From positions 1 through 7,547 of the forward strand of contig DTYY01000028.1 in assembly GCA_012961645.1 (NCBI GenBank): DNA of 7,547 nucleotides. Direction: 5' to 3'. This DNA is from Methanosarcinales archaeon (GTDB lineage: Archaea > Halobacteriota > Methanosarcinia > Methanosarcinales > Methanogasteraceae). Position numbers and translations under genes: made by a program. This document shows positions 1 through 5,836 of the stretch, in pieces. The notes beneath the pieces were generated by a model, which saw nothing but the letters and a program-made list of their open reading frames with translations, did not search any database and was not told the origin of the DNA. Position 1 is the stretch's first letter, and every line of letters begins with the position of its first letter.

Positions 1-26
1 AGGTTTTGGCGCACTTATCTTTTCCC
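1..26 (-). other. Start of presumed tRNA-Met intron
   Basis: The 26 bases after A37 (minus strand, beginning GGGAAAAGATAAG) do not complete the tRNA fold. Archaeal elongator tRNA-Met genes often carry an intron here, removed by the splicing endonuclease at a bulge-helix-bulge. The partner strand is outside the window, so that fold cannot be tested. No box C motif (RUGAUGA) is visible in this part. A gene broken by an insertion is the alternative. Confidence 0.55.
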
Positions 27-63
27 TATGAGTCTGGCGCCCTCCCAGCTAGGCCACCTGGGC
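1..63 (-). tRNA. tRNA-Met (CAT), 5' half with start of intron, cut by left edge
   Basis: Read on the minus strand from 63 downward, the sequence follows the tRNA numbering without a gap. The acceptor 5' strand is GCCCAGG (63-57), then U8 at 56. The D arm pairs G10-C25, C11-G24, C12-G23 and U13-G22, with A14, G15, G18, G19 and A21 all in place. The anticodon-stem 5' strand is CCAGA (37-33), followed by C32, U33, anticodon CAU (30-28) and A37 (27). After A37 the sequence no longer pairs with the anticodon stem (TCTGG would be expected), so an intron begins at the canonical archaeal 37/38 site and the 3' exon lies outside the window. The acceptor starting GCC suggests elongator tRNA-Met; tRNA-Ile2, which also has a CAT anticodon, is less likely but cannot be excluded without the 3' half. 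Confidence 0.8.
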
Positions 64-89
64 ACATACACCAGATTTCGGCATGGAGG

Positions 90-97
90 TATTAAAG
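90..97 (-). promoter_or_regulatory. TATA-like box for the tRNA-Met gene
   Basis: CTTTAATA on the minus strand lies 26 bases before the first base of the mature tRNA, the spacing expected between an archaeal TATA box and the transcription start. The same type of box (CTTAATA) precedes dnaK and the COG2106 gene. Confidence 0.4.
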
Positions 98-260
98 GGT
101 ATCGGCGAGATCGGGGCTGTAATTTCGAATATTGGTGTTGGACCCTGCCGGACCGGTTTTTCGGTTAGCGATCTACTTAAACATTAGACGATGAAGAGTT
201 GAGAATCAGGTATTTTTGCATTCTCCTGTCATGCCCCGTCAGGATGCTTGGACAGGATAT

Positions 261-281
261 CGCCAGAGTATATCTCTGTCG
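261..281. repeat. Imperfect 21-base dyad upstream of dnaK
   Basis: CAGAG (264-268) pairs with CTCTG (274-278) around TATAT. Past one C/T mismatch on each side, CG (261-262) pairs with CG (280-281). It could be an operator for heat-shock control, a distal promoter element or chance. It lies about 130 bases before the dnaK start, far from the proposed TATA box, which weakens the operator reading. Confidence 0.25.
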
Positions 282-356
282 CAACCGTTCTCTAGCTGCT
301 GTTTGTTGTTTGCATAGTTACAGAAGCTTACGCAAAACCCCTTGCCACCACCTCTA

Positions 357-370
357 CAAAAAACTTAATA
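357..370 (+). promoter_or_regulatory. BRE/TATA-like promoter of dnaK
   Basis: An A-rich run resembling a BRE (CAAAAAA) is followed by CTTAATA at 364-370. Transcription would start about 25 bases downstream, near 391-396, giving a short leader that could just include the ribosome binding site at 395-400. The box and spacing are read by eye against the general archaeal consensus. Confidence 0.4.
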
Positions 371-394
371 GCAGATCATCAAAATCAATGTGCA

Positions 395-400
395 AGAGGT
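395..400 (+). promoter_or_regulatory. Ribosome binding site deciding the dnaK start
   Basis: AGAGGT ends 8 bases before the ATG at 409. It favours that ATG over the in-frame ATG at 388, which would lie upstream of this site, and over the TTG at 199. Confidence 0.6.
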
Positions 401-408
401 ACAATAGC

Positions 409-2262
409 ATGGGAAAAATATTAGGAATTGATCTTGGAACTACAAATTCATGCATGGCAGTGATAGAAGCCGGCGAGCCAATCATCATACCGAACGCGGA
501 GGGCGGCAGGACTACGCCATCGGTTGTAGGCTTCTCAAAGGCTGGGGAACGGCTTGTAGGACAGATTGCAAAAAGACAGGCGATTTTGAACCCGGAGCGG
601 ACTGTCTCCTCGATCAAACGGCACATTGGTGAGAAGGATTACACCGTTGAAATCGATGGCAAGGATTATAAGCCGCAGGAGATCTCTGCCATGATCCTGC
701 AGAAGATGAAGAGCGATGCCGAGGCATATCTCGGGGAGACGATCAAGGATGCGGTGATCACCGTGCCTGCATACTTCGATGACTCCCAGAGGCAGGCGAC
801 AAAGGATGCCGGAACGATTGCGGGATTCGATGTGAAACGCATCATCAATGAGCCGACTGCCGCTGCATTTGCTTATGGTCTCGACAAGAGCGAGGGTGAG
901 CAGATTGTTATGGTGTATGATCTTGGTGGAGGCACATTTGATGTTTCCATTCTTGAGCTGGATCCGAGCATCGGGACGTTCGAGGTTAAATCGACGTCCG
1001 GGGACACTCATCTCGGTGGGGACGACTTTGATCATAGAATTGTGGAACACATCGTAGCCGAATTCAAAAAAGAGGAAGGAATCGACCTTTCAAAAGACAA
1101 ATCTGTGATGCAACGGCTCACCGATGCCGCAGAGAAAGCGAAGGTCGAACTGTCCACTGTGGTCACCACTGACATTAATCTGCCGTTTATAACGGTGGGT
1201 CCGGACGGGCAGCCAAAACATCTGGAGATGACGCTCACGCGTGCAAAGTTCGATGAGCTTACAGCGGAGCTCGTGGACAGGACGATAGGGCCGATGGAAG
1301 ATGCGATCAAGAGCGCGGGGCTCACCAAAGAGAAGATCGATCGTGTGCTCCTTGTGGGCGGCGCAACCAGAACGCCATCGGTAATCGCTGCGGTTGAGCG
1401 GATCACAGGAAAGAAGCCGTACAAGAACATCAATCCTGATGAGGCTGTTGCAACGGGCGCGGCGATACAGGGTGGAGTGCTCTCAGGTGATATCAAGAAA
1501 GATGTGCTGCTTCTGGATGTAACACCGCTAACGATGGGAATCGAGACGCTTGGTGGGGTCGCAACGCCACTGGTTGAGCGAAATACAACGATACCGACGA
1601 AGAGGAGCCAGATATTTTCCACAGCATCCGACAGCCAGCCCTCTGTCGAGATCCATATCCTGCAGGGAGAACGCGGTATCGCATCCGCAAACAAGACGCT
1701 TGGCAGGTTCATGCTCGACGGCATCCCACCTGCTCCGAGGGGCATCCCGCAGATCGAGGTGACATTCGACATCGATGCAAACGGCATCCTCAATGTGAAT
1801 GCCAAGGACCTTGGTACAGGAAAGGAGCAATCCATCACGATCAAGAAGCCTGGCGGACTATCCGATGAAGAGGTTAAGCGGATGGTCAGGGATGCAGAGG
1901 ACCACGCAGAAGAAGACCGGAGAGTGAAAGAGGCTGTTGAGACGAAGAATGCCGCTGAAGCTCTCGTAACCTCTGCAGAAAAGACCCTCAAGGAAGGTGG
2001 TGATCTCGTCACTCAGGAACAGCGAGAAAAGGTCGAGAAGGGCATAGAAGACCTGAAGAAAACGATCGAGGGCGAGGACACAGAAGAGATCAGGAGAAAG
2101 ACTGAGGAACTGACAGAGGCAGTCTATCCGATCGCATCTGCCATGTACCAGAAAAGTGCAGAGGCGCAAGCAGCAGAGGAAGGTGAGGCGGCAGGAGCAG
2201 GAGAAGGGGGCGGGGAAGAAGTGGTTGATGCAGACTATGAGGTCGTTGACGACGATAAATGA
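409..2262 (+). CDS. dnaK: Molecular chaperone DnaK (Hsp70)
   Basis: ATP-dependent cytosolic chaperone that binds exposed hydrophobic peptides, normally working with the co-chaperone DnaJ and the exchange factor GrpE. From the ATG at 409 the protein has 617 residues, the usual bacterial/archaeal length. All three Hsp70 signatures are present: IDLGTTNS at 7-14, [10 protein letters not shown] at 171-180 and [12 protein letters not shown] at 313-324. The interdomain linker LLLDVTP is at 367-373, the substrate-binding domain follows to about 480, then the helical lid, a Gly/Glu-rich stretch, and an acidic tail ending VVDDDK. The nucleotide-binding domain lacks the insertion found after about residue 75 in proteobacterial DnaK, so it is of the short form typical of Gram-positive and archaeal proteins. 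Archaeal DnaK is generally held to derive from bacteria by transfer. Neither grpE nor dnaJ flanks it; the next gene overlaps its stop codon. Confidence 0.97.
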   Translation: MGKILGIDLGTTNSCMAVIEAGEPIIIPNAEGGRTTPSVVGFSKAGERLVGQIAKRQAILNPERTVSSIKRHIGEKDYTVEIDGKDYKPQEISAMILQKMKSDAEAYLGETIKDAVITVPAYFDDSQRQATKDAGTIAGFDVKRIINEPTAAAFAYGLDKSEGEQIVMVYDLGGGTFDVSILELDPSIGTFEVKSTSGDTHLGGDDFDHRIVEHIVAEFKKEEGIDLSKDKSVMQRLTDAAEKAKVELSTVVTTDINLPFITVGPDGQPKHLEMTLTRAKFDELTAELVDRTIGPMEDAIKSAGLTKEKIDRVLLVGGATRTPSVIAAVERITGKKPYKNINPDEAVATGAAIQGGVLSGDIKKDVLLLDVTPLTMGIETLGGVATPLVERNTTIPTKRSQIFSTASDSQPSVEIHILQGERGIASANKTLGRFMLDGIPPAPRGIPQIEVTFDIDANGILNVNAKDLGTGKEQSITIKKPGGLSDEEVKRMVRDAEDHAEEDRRVKEAVETKNAAEALVTSAEKTLKEGGDLVTQEQREKVEKGIEDLKKTIEGEDTEEIRRKTEELTEAVYPIASAMYQKSAEAQAAEEGEAAGAGEGGGEEVVDADYEVVDDDK

Positions 2263-3038
2263 AACCCCTCCGAAACATCAGTTTCTCTTCCATGTCCGTG
2301 ACCGATGACCCGTTCGGCTGGGCTTATACACTCGAAGAGGTCGGATTTGACGGCTGGGAGATCGTGCACGAAGGAAAACAGGTTCTCGATGACCAAAACA
2401 TCCGGAAGATGCGGGAGGTCTGCGAGACCACGGGTCTTGCGATAACGATCCACCTCCCGTTCTCAGACCTGAACCTCGGAAGCCTGAACCAGCCGATCTG
2501 GGACGAGGTCGTGCGGCAGTTGACATCGTGTGTATCGGTTGCTTCAGAGTTTGCAAGCCTGATGGTCGTGCATCCTGGCTATCTCTCGCCGCTCGGGATG
2601 CAGATGCCTGATCTTGCATGGCAGCAGAACATCCTCGGGTTGCAGCAACTCTGCGACTTCGCTGGCGACCTCGGGGTCAGGATCGCTGTCGAGAACATGC
2701 CAAGGATGGAGTTCATCCTCGGAAAAGAGCCGGCTGAGATGGCTGGCATGATCGAACTCGTGGACAGGAACAATCTCGGTATGACGCTTGATGTGGGTCA
2801 TGCGCATACCAACGGATTGCTATCAGAGTTTATCGGGATGAAAGAGATCGTGCATGTCCATATTCATGACAATAAGGGACGGAGGGACGAGCATCTGCCG
2901 ATCGGAAAGGGCACGATCGAGTGGGAGAGTGTGGCTGGGGAACTGTTCAGGCGGCATCGCGGATGCAGGTTCGTGATCGAGGCGCGGAGTGTTGCGGAAG
3001 GGCGCGAGAGTCTTGGGTATCTGCGGGGGATGGTGTGA
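2259..3038 (+). CDS. Endonuclease IV / sugar-phosphate isomerase-like TIM-barrel protein (COG1082-type)
   Basis: A 259-residue cytosolic protein of the xylose isomerase-like/AP endonuclease 2 TIM-barrel superfamily. Metal-ligand motifs run in family order: IHLP (H65), HPGY (H105), ENMP (E145), LDVGHAH (D178, H181), HIHD (H201), D210-x-H212 followed by IGKG, and E241. By position these match all nine zinc ligands of E. coli endonuclease IV (H69, H109, E145, D179, H182, H216, D229, H231, E261), and the segment SDLNLGS after H65 also resembles that enzyme. Most members of this kind are annotated only as sugar phosphate isomerase/epimerase, with unknown substrate, so either AP-site cleavage or an isomerase reaction is possible. 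Its ATG overlaps the dnaK stop (ATGA), implying co-transcription and translational coupling; a GAGGT lies 15 bases upstream inside dnaK. Superfamily is secure, function is not. Confidence 0.88.
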   Translation: MKPLRNISFSSMSVTDDPFGWAYTLEEVGFDGWEIVHEGKQVLDDQNIRKMREVCETTGLAITIHLPFSDLNLGSLNQPIWDEVVRQLTSCVSVASEFASLMVVHPGYLSPLGMQMPDLAWQQNILGLQQLCDFAGDLGVRIAVENMPRMEFILGKEPAEMAGMIELVDRNNLGMTLDVGHAHTNGLLSEFIGMKEIVHVHIHDNKGRRDEHLPIGKGTIEWESVAGELFRRHRGCRFVIEARSVAEGRESLGYLRGMV

Positions 3039-3045
3039 TCGATCA
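3036..3045. repeat. Perfect 10-base palindrome TGATCGATCA at the gene end
   Basis: The palindrome begins with the TGA stop of the TIM-barrel gene. It may be chance or a protein-binding site. It is too short, and lacks a T-run, to be called a terminator. Confidence 0.25.
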
Positions 3046-3091
3046 TGAGACAACCAGACTGAGCAATTGGGCGGGATGTCAAATGGTAGAC

Positions 3092-3129
3092 GTTTAAGAT
3101 GGATTGGACAAACAAGTGATGTTATAAAA
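3092..3129 (+). promoter_or_regulatory. Candidate promoter elements of the antitoxin-toxin-cyclase unit
   Basis: Two TATA-like boxes lie before the antitoxin gene. GTTTAAGA at 3092-3099 would start transcription near 3120-3125 and leave a leader containing the ribosome binding site at 3135-3140. TTATAAAA at 3122-3129 is closer to consensus, but would start transcription at or just past the ATG. The first fits the strong ribosome binding site better. VapB-type antitoxins often bind their own promoter; no clear operator dyad is visible here. Confidence 0.35.
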
Positions 3130-3134
3130 AAATT

Positions 3135-3140
3135 GGAGGT
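3135..3140 (+). promoter_or_regulatory. Strong ribosome binding site of the antitoxin
   Basis: GGAGGT ends 5 bases before the ATG at 3146 and 11 before the in-frame ATG at 3152. Both starts are possible and differ by two residues; the first is used here. It is the strongest Shine-Dalgarno match seen in this block, as would suit antitoxin made in excess over toxin. Confidence 0.6.
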
Positions 3141-3145
3141 ACGAG

Positions 3146-3391
3146 ATGACTATGACGAAATCATTACATGTTGTTTTTGATGGCGTGATGTTGAGACCGG
3201 AAGAGCCTGTAGATCTGGAGCCCAATGCACACTATCTTGTAACCATCGAGCGTAAAGAAGAAATTGGCAAGCAAAACGTCTGGGATGTACTTAGCAAGTA
3301 CGCCGGAACGGTTGAAGGACCAGAAGATTGGTCAGAAGAGCATGACCATTATCTGTATGGCGTTCCCAAGCGGAAGAAAGAACACAAGTAA
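3146..3391 (+). CDS. vapB: AF2212-like (DUF104) antitoxin, VapB type
   Basis: An 81-residue protein, the usual size for this antitoxin family. The N-terminal half has the family pattern of a short beta strand followed by FDGVMLRPEEPVDL (11-24) and a strand VTIE (32-35). The C-terminal half has the conserved tail AGTVEGPEDWSEEHDHYLYG (53-72), commonly seen in antitoxins paired with PIN toxins, where the C terminus wraps the toxin and blocks its active site. It has a strong ribosome binding site and lies one base ahead of the toxin start, in the usual antitoxin-first order. It probably neutralises the adjacent PIN nuclease and may autoregulate the operon; that role is inferred from the family and from the pairing. 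Confidence 0.88.
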   Translation: MTMTKSLHVVFDGVMLRPEEPVDLEPNAHYLVTIERKEEIGKQNVWDVLSKYAGTVEGPEDWSEEHDHYLYGVPKRKKEHK

Positions 3392-3392
3392 T

Positions 3393-3833
3393 ATGAATGC
3401 GAATCGTTTTTTTCTTGATACTGCTTATGTGCTGGCATTACTCAACCCAAGGGATCCTCATAACAAGCAGGCTAAAGCCTTTCTACCCAAAATAAGCGAT
3501 GCTCGTGAAGTATGGGTAACAGAAGCAGTATTGGTGGAGGTGGGTAACGCGTTGGCACGTTCGAACCGTTCTGCTGCTATTGACTTTATCGATGGTTGTT
3601 ACAGTACTCCTAATATTAAGGTGGTTTCAGTAGATCATGTACTACTGCGTCGTGCAATATATCTCTACCAGAATCGAGAGGATAAAGAATGGGGATTAAC
3701 TGATTGTATTTCGTTTATTGTGATGCAGGACCATGGGTTAGGAGAGGCATTGACGAAAGACGAGCATTTTCAACAGGCAGGATTTCGGGCACTGTTACGA
3801 GAAGTTATCGTAAATGGTACGTGGGTGACATGA
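3393..3833 (+). CDS. vapC: PIN-domain ribonuclease toxin, VapC type
   Basis: A 146-residue single PIN domain. The expected acidic active-site residues are visible: D9 in FFLDTAY, E49 in TEAVLVEVGNAL, D104 in WGLTDCISF and D123 in LTKDEHF. These coordinate Mg2+/Mn2+ in PIN nucleases, and VapC toxins cut specific RNAs, often tRNA or rRNA, to halt translation. The frame is open upstream to 3264, but that part overlaps the antitoxin and is not PIN-like. The ATG at 3393, one base after the antitoxin stop, gives a normal PIN start with D9 at the end of strand 1. Only a weak GGAAG (3372-3376) precedes it, so translation probably depends on the antitoxin. The active site looks intact. The target RNA cannot be told from sequence. 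Confidence 0.92.
   Translation: MNANRFFLDTAYVLALLNPRDPHNKQAKAFLPKISDAREVWVTEAVLVEVGNALARSNRSAAIDFIDGCYSTPNIKVVSVDHVLLRRAIYLYQNREDKEWGLTDCISFIVMQDHGLGEALTKDEHFQQAGFRALLREVIVNGTWVT
3824..3828 (+). promoter_or_regulatory. Ribosome binding site inside the toxin gene for the downstream gene
   Basis: GGTGA in the last codons of the toxin lies 5 bases before the ATG at 3834, which itself follows the toxin stop directly (TGA then ATG). This supports that start and translation as part of the same message. Confidence 0.5.
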
Positions 3834-4517
3834 ATGCCAATAAATGATTTTGATGAAGATACATTTGTTGCATTTTTGGATATTTCGGGATTTAAACAGC
3901 TAATGAAAGACGAAAAAAAAGCTTTGAACGCATTGGATAGATTATATCAATATGGTTACGAGGTACTTCAGGAAAAAAACAGACAAGTGGAGGGCATATT
4001 CATATCCGATAGTGGAATTTTGTTCGTTAGAAATTGTCAAGACAAAAATATGTGTTTGAGGTCTTTATTAGCCATAATTAGAGAAATAAATAAGAAAATG
4101 CTTAAACATGATCTTATACTCACTACTTCAATTGCTTATGGGCATTTTAAGTATCAAGAAAGGATAGAGTTCGAAGGAATAGAAAAAAATCCAATTTATG
4201 GGAATGCGTATGTAGCCGCTTTTCTCGATAATGAAAATGGAAAGCCAAAGATACAACCAGGGCAGTGCCGTATAGTAAAGAAAAATTTACCAAATGAGGT
4301 TGAAGAATTATTAGAAGGAAATTATAATCAATATTATATTCTGCAACTGGTCAGGGGAAGGAATAACGGTGATGATCATAACTATTTCTATTGGATGGTA
4401 AAAAACCCCGCAGAGATAGACGATTTTGAGAAACAATATACGGATGCATATAATTTAAAGTATGCTGGAATGTTAAGAGCGTTAAAGAGTGGAGGGTATG
4501 AGCGTCACTTCCGATAA
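3834..4517 (+). CDS. Divergent class III nucleotidyl-cyclase-like palm protein, function unknown
   Basis: A 227-residue protein without signal peptide or membrane segment. I do not recognise a named family, but the layout resembles a class III adenylyl/guanylyl cyclase palm. FVAFLDISGF at 11-20 matches the first strand, with metal-binding D16. GIFISDSGILFV at 54-65 matches the hairpin carrying the second metal Asp, D59. LTTSIAYGHF at 96-105 fits the next strand, and NPIYGNAYVAAFLD at 119-132 the segment that normally carries the catalytic Asn and Arg. There, V and F/L seem to replace Asn and Arg, and the usual substrate Lys four residues before D59 is I55. It could therefore make another nucleotide product, bind nucleotides, or be inactive. 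The C-terminal ~75 residues are basic and aromatic, without recognisable motifs. It directly abuts the toxin gene. Sampled lines are 27-38% GC against 55-63% in dnaK and egsA, suggesting transfer. Confidence 0.55.
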   Translation: MPINDFDEDTFVAFLDISGFKQLMKDEKKALNALDRLYQYGYEVLQEKNRQVEGIFISDSGILFVRNCQDKNMCLRSLLAIIREINKKMLKHDLILTTSIAYGHFKYQERIEFEGIEKNPIYGNAYVAAFLDNENGKPKIQPGQCRIVKKNLPNEVEELLEGNYNQYYILQLVRGRNNGDDHNYFYWMVKNPAEIDDFEKQYTDAYNLKYAGMLRALKSGGYERHFR

Positions 4518-4526
4518 TGAGCGCAT

Positions 4527-4562
4527 CTGGTTCCGCCACATCGCGGCTTCGCCGAACCCCAG
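4527..4562 (+). terminator. Nested stem-loop after the cyclase-like gene
   Basis: CTGGTTC (4527-4533) pairs with GAA (4554-4556) and CCAG (4559-4562) across a two-base bulge. Inside it, GGC (4545-4547) pairs with GCC (4551-4553) over a TTC loop. It begins 10 bases after the stop codon, where composition switches back to GC-rich. There is no following T-run, so termination is only a guess; it may be a structured mRNA end. Confidence 0.3.
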
Positions 4563-4610
4563 CCTTACGAATAGGGACTTTATGATACACTCAAGACGAT
4601 ATGCAAGAGC

Positions 4611-4618
4611 AGATATAG
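4611..4618 (+). promoter_or_regulatory. Weak TATA-like element before egsA
   Basis: AGATATAG lies about 52 bases before the egsA ATG, which would leave a leader of roughly 25-30 bases. The sequence next to the ATG is a C-rich run without any ribosome binding site, so a leaderless or weakly initiated message is also possible. The rest of 4563-4669 shows no gene. Confidence 0.2.
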
Positions 4619-4669
4619 ACGACACACAAATCCACAACGCCGATCTCAAAACCCCCGCACCAACCCCCC

Positions 4670-5722
4670 ATGACCCCAAAATCCCAGAAATGGATGCAAC
4701 TCCCGCGCAGCATAGCGATCGGGCACGGCGCGATCGCTGACACCGGCAGGATGTGCACTGAACTCAAACTCGGGCAGCGTGCCCTTGTCGTAACAGGCAT
4801 AAAGACGCAAGAGATCGCTGGCGAAGCTGTAGCAGGCATACTCAGCAATGACGGATTCTCCACAGATATCACAATCGTCACGAACGCTGATCAGGAGAAT
4901 ATCGACAGCGTAATAACCACAGCAGAGAACGCCTCATTCCTCGTTGGGGTCGGAGGCGGAACAGTGATCGATGTCGCAAAACTCGCGTCTGCCACGCTGA
5001 AAATCCCTTTCTTAAGCGTGCCGACAGCGGCATCGCATGACGGCATCGCATCGATGCGTGCATCGATTGCTCGGGATGGTGACACGGTATCAGTGCCCGC
5101 GCAGGCGCCACTTGGAATCATCGCGGACACAGAGATCATAGCTCATGCCCCACATCGTTTCCTTGCATCCGGATGCGGCGACCTCATATCGAACTACACA
5201 GCGGTTCTGGACTGGGAACTTGCGCACAGGCTCAGGAATGTGCCGTACAGCGAATATGCTGCCGCACTCTCCCGAATGACCGCGCAGATCATAATGGACA
5301 GGGCAGAGACGATCAAACCCGAACTCGAAGAATCGGCACGGCTCGTGATCAAAGCCCTCGTCTCAAGCGGCGTTGCGATGAGCATTGCCGGCTCATCCAT
5401 GCCAGCGTCCGGATCCGAGCACAAGTTCAGCCATGCACTGGACAGACTCGCACCAGCACCAGCCATGCACGGCGAGCAGTGCGGCGTTGGCACGATCATG
5501 ATGATGTATCTGCATGGCGGCGACTGGCAGCAGATCAGCGATGCATTGCAGAAGATCGGTGCGCCGGTGAATGCCCGCGAGCTTGGCATCCCTGATCGGT
5601 GCATCATCGATGCGCTTGTCCATGCGCACGAGATCCGTCCTGAACGGTACACGATTCTCGGAACCGGGCTTAACAAGGAAGCGGCAAGAAACGTGGCGCG
5701 GATTACAGGGGTCATTGGTTAG
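4670..5722 (+). CDS. egsA: sn-glycerol-1-phosphate dehydrogenase [NAD(P)+]
   Basis: Reduces dihydroxyacetone phosphate to sn-glycerol-1-phosphate, the first committed step to archaeal membrane lipids, in the cytosol. The 350-residue length is normal. The N-terminal Rossmann-like part includes ALVVTG (38-43) and the nucleotide-binding [12 protein letters not shown] (93-104). [13 protein letters not shown] (116-128) follows. The C-terminal helical domain carries the predicted Zn2+ ligands of this iron-alcohol-dehydrogenase-like family: D171 in [10 protein letters not shown]251 in [12 protein letters not shown] and H267 in HGEQCGVGT. The start at 4670 gives KWMQLPR at the N terminus, as in related archaeal proteins; the ATG at 4694 (M9) is the alternative. 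No ribosome binding site is present. It stands alone, downstream of the AT-poor-to-AT-rich insert boundary and convergent with the ATPase gene. Apart from a Met at 129, nothing in the active-site region looks unusual. Confidence 0.96.
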   Translation: MTPKSQKWMQLPRSIAIGHGAIADTGRMCTELKLGQRALVVTGIKTQEIAGEAVAGILSNDGFSTDITIVTNADQENIDSVITTAENASFLVGVGGGTVIDVAKLASATLKIPFLSVPTAASHDGIASMRASIARDGDTVSVPAQAPLGIIADTEIIAHAPHRFLASGCGDLISNYTAVLDWELAHRLRNVPYSEYAAALSRMTAQIIMDRAETIKPELEESARLVIKALVSSGVAMSIAGSSMPASGSEHKFSHALDRLAPAPAMHGEQCGVGTIMMMYLHGGDWQQISDALQKIGAPVNARELGIPDRCIIDALVHAHEIRPERYTILGTGLNKEAARNVARITGVIG

Positions 5723-5800
5723 CCGATTATGTTACCACTTCAGCGTTGTAAGAAGGCAGCAGGCTACCACACGATACGGGCGAAGTAACAGAACAAGACA

Positions 5801-5820
5801 GGAGCGCTAAAAGCGCATCC
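5801..5820. terminator. Hairpin between convergent egsA and the GvpD-like gene
   Basis: GGA-GCGCT (5801-5808) pairs with AGCGC-TCC (5812-5820, one bulged A at 5817) over an AAA loop. It sits in the 114-base gap between the two convergent stop codons. Read from the minus strand, the loop side holds TTTT and the following bases are moderately T-rich, so it suits the minus-strand gene best; it could serve both. The rest of the gap shows nothing else. Confidence 0.4.
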
Positions 5821-5836
5821 CTCCAGGCCCCTTACC

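Larger units (their letters stand above)
64..408. other. Non-coding divergent region between tRNA-Met and dnaK
   Basis: This stretch of 345 bases has no convincing protein gene. It holds the tRNA promoter at its left end, the dnaK promoter at its right end and a dyad at 261-281. A weak hairpin, ACCG (152-155) with CGGT (162-165), lies in the middle. The dnaK frame stays open upstream to a TTG at 199, but the 70 residues this would add are rich in Cys and Arg and unlike any Hsp70 N terminus. A 34-codon reading frame at 83-187 has no ribosome binding site. No grpE is seen. Confidence 0.6.

Noticed and set aside
199..408. N-terminal extension of dnaK from a TTG
   Set aside because: The 70 extra residues are Cys/Arg-rich and unlike Hsp70; the ATG at 409 has a well-placed AGAGGT and gives the standard [14 protein letters not shown] start.
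1032..2012. 326-residue open frame antisense to dnaK
   Set aside because: Long antisense frames opposite dnaK are a common codon-bias effect; the sequence is Ser-rich and has no recognisable domain.
3036..3145. Insertion sequence or attachment site at the left edge of the AT-rich block
   Set aside because: Only a 10-base palindrome was found; there is no transposase or integrase, and no matching direct or inverted repeat near 4500.
3264..3392. Longer PIN toxin starting inside the antitoxin gene
   Set aside because: The added 43 residues are out-of-frame antitoxin sequence; the ATG at 3393 gives the normal PIN start with D9 after strand 1.
4489..4740. 83-codon frame bridging the cyclase-like gene and egsA
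   Set aside because: It overlaps both genes in other frames and shows no motif; the middle part is the C-rich egsA leader.
5194..5715. 173-residue open frame antisense to egsA
   Set aside because: It lies wholly inside the well-supported egsA gene and has a Ser/Cys/Ala-rich, non-domain composition.
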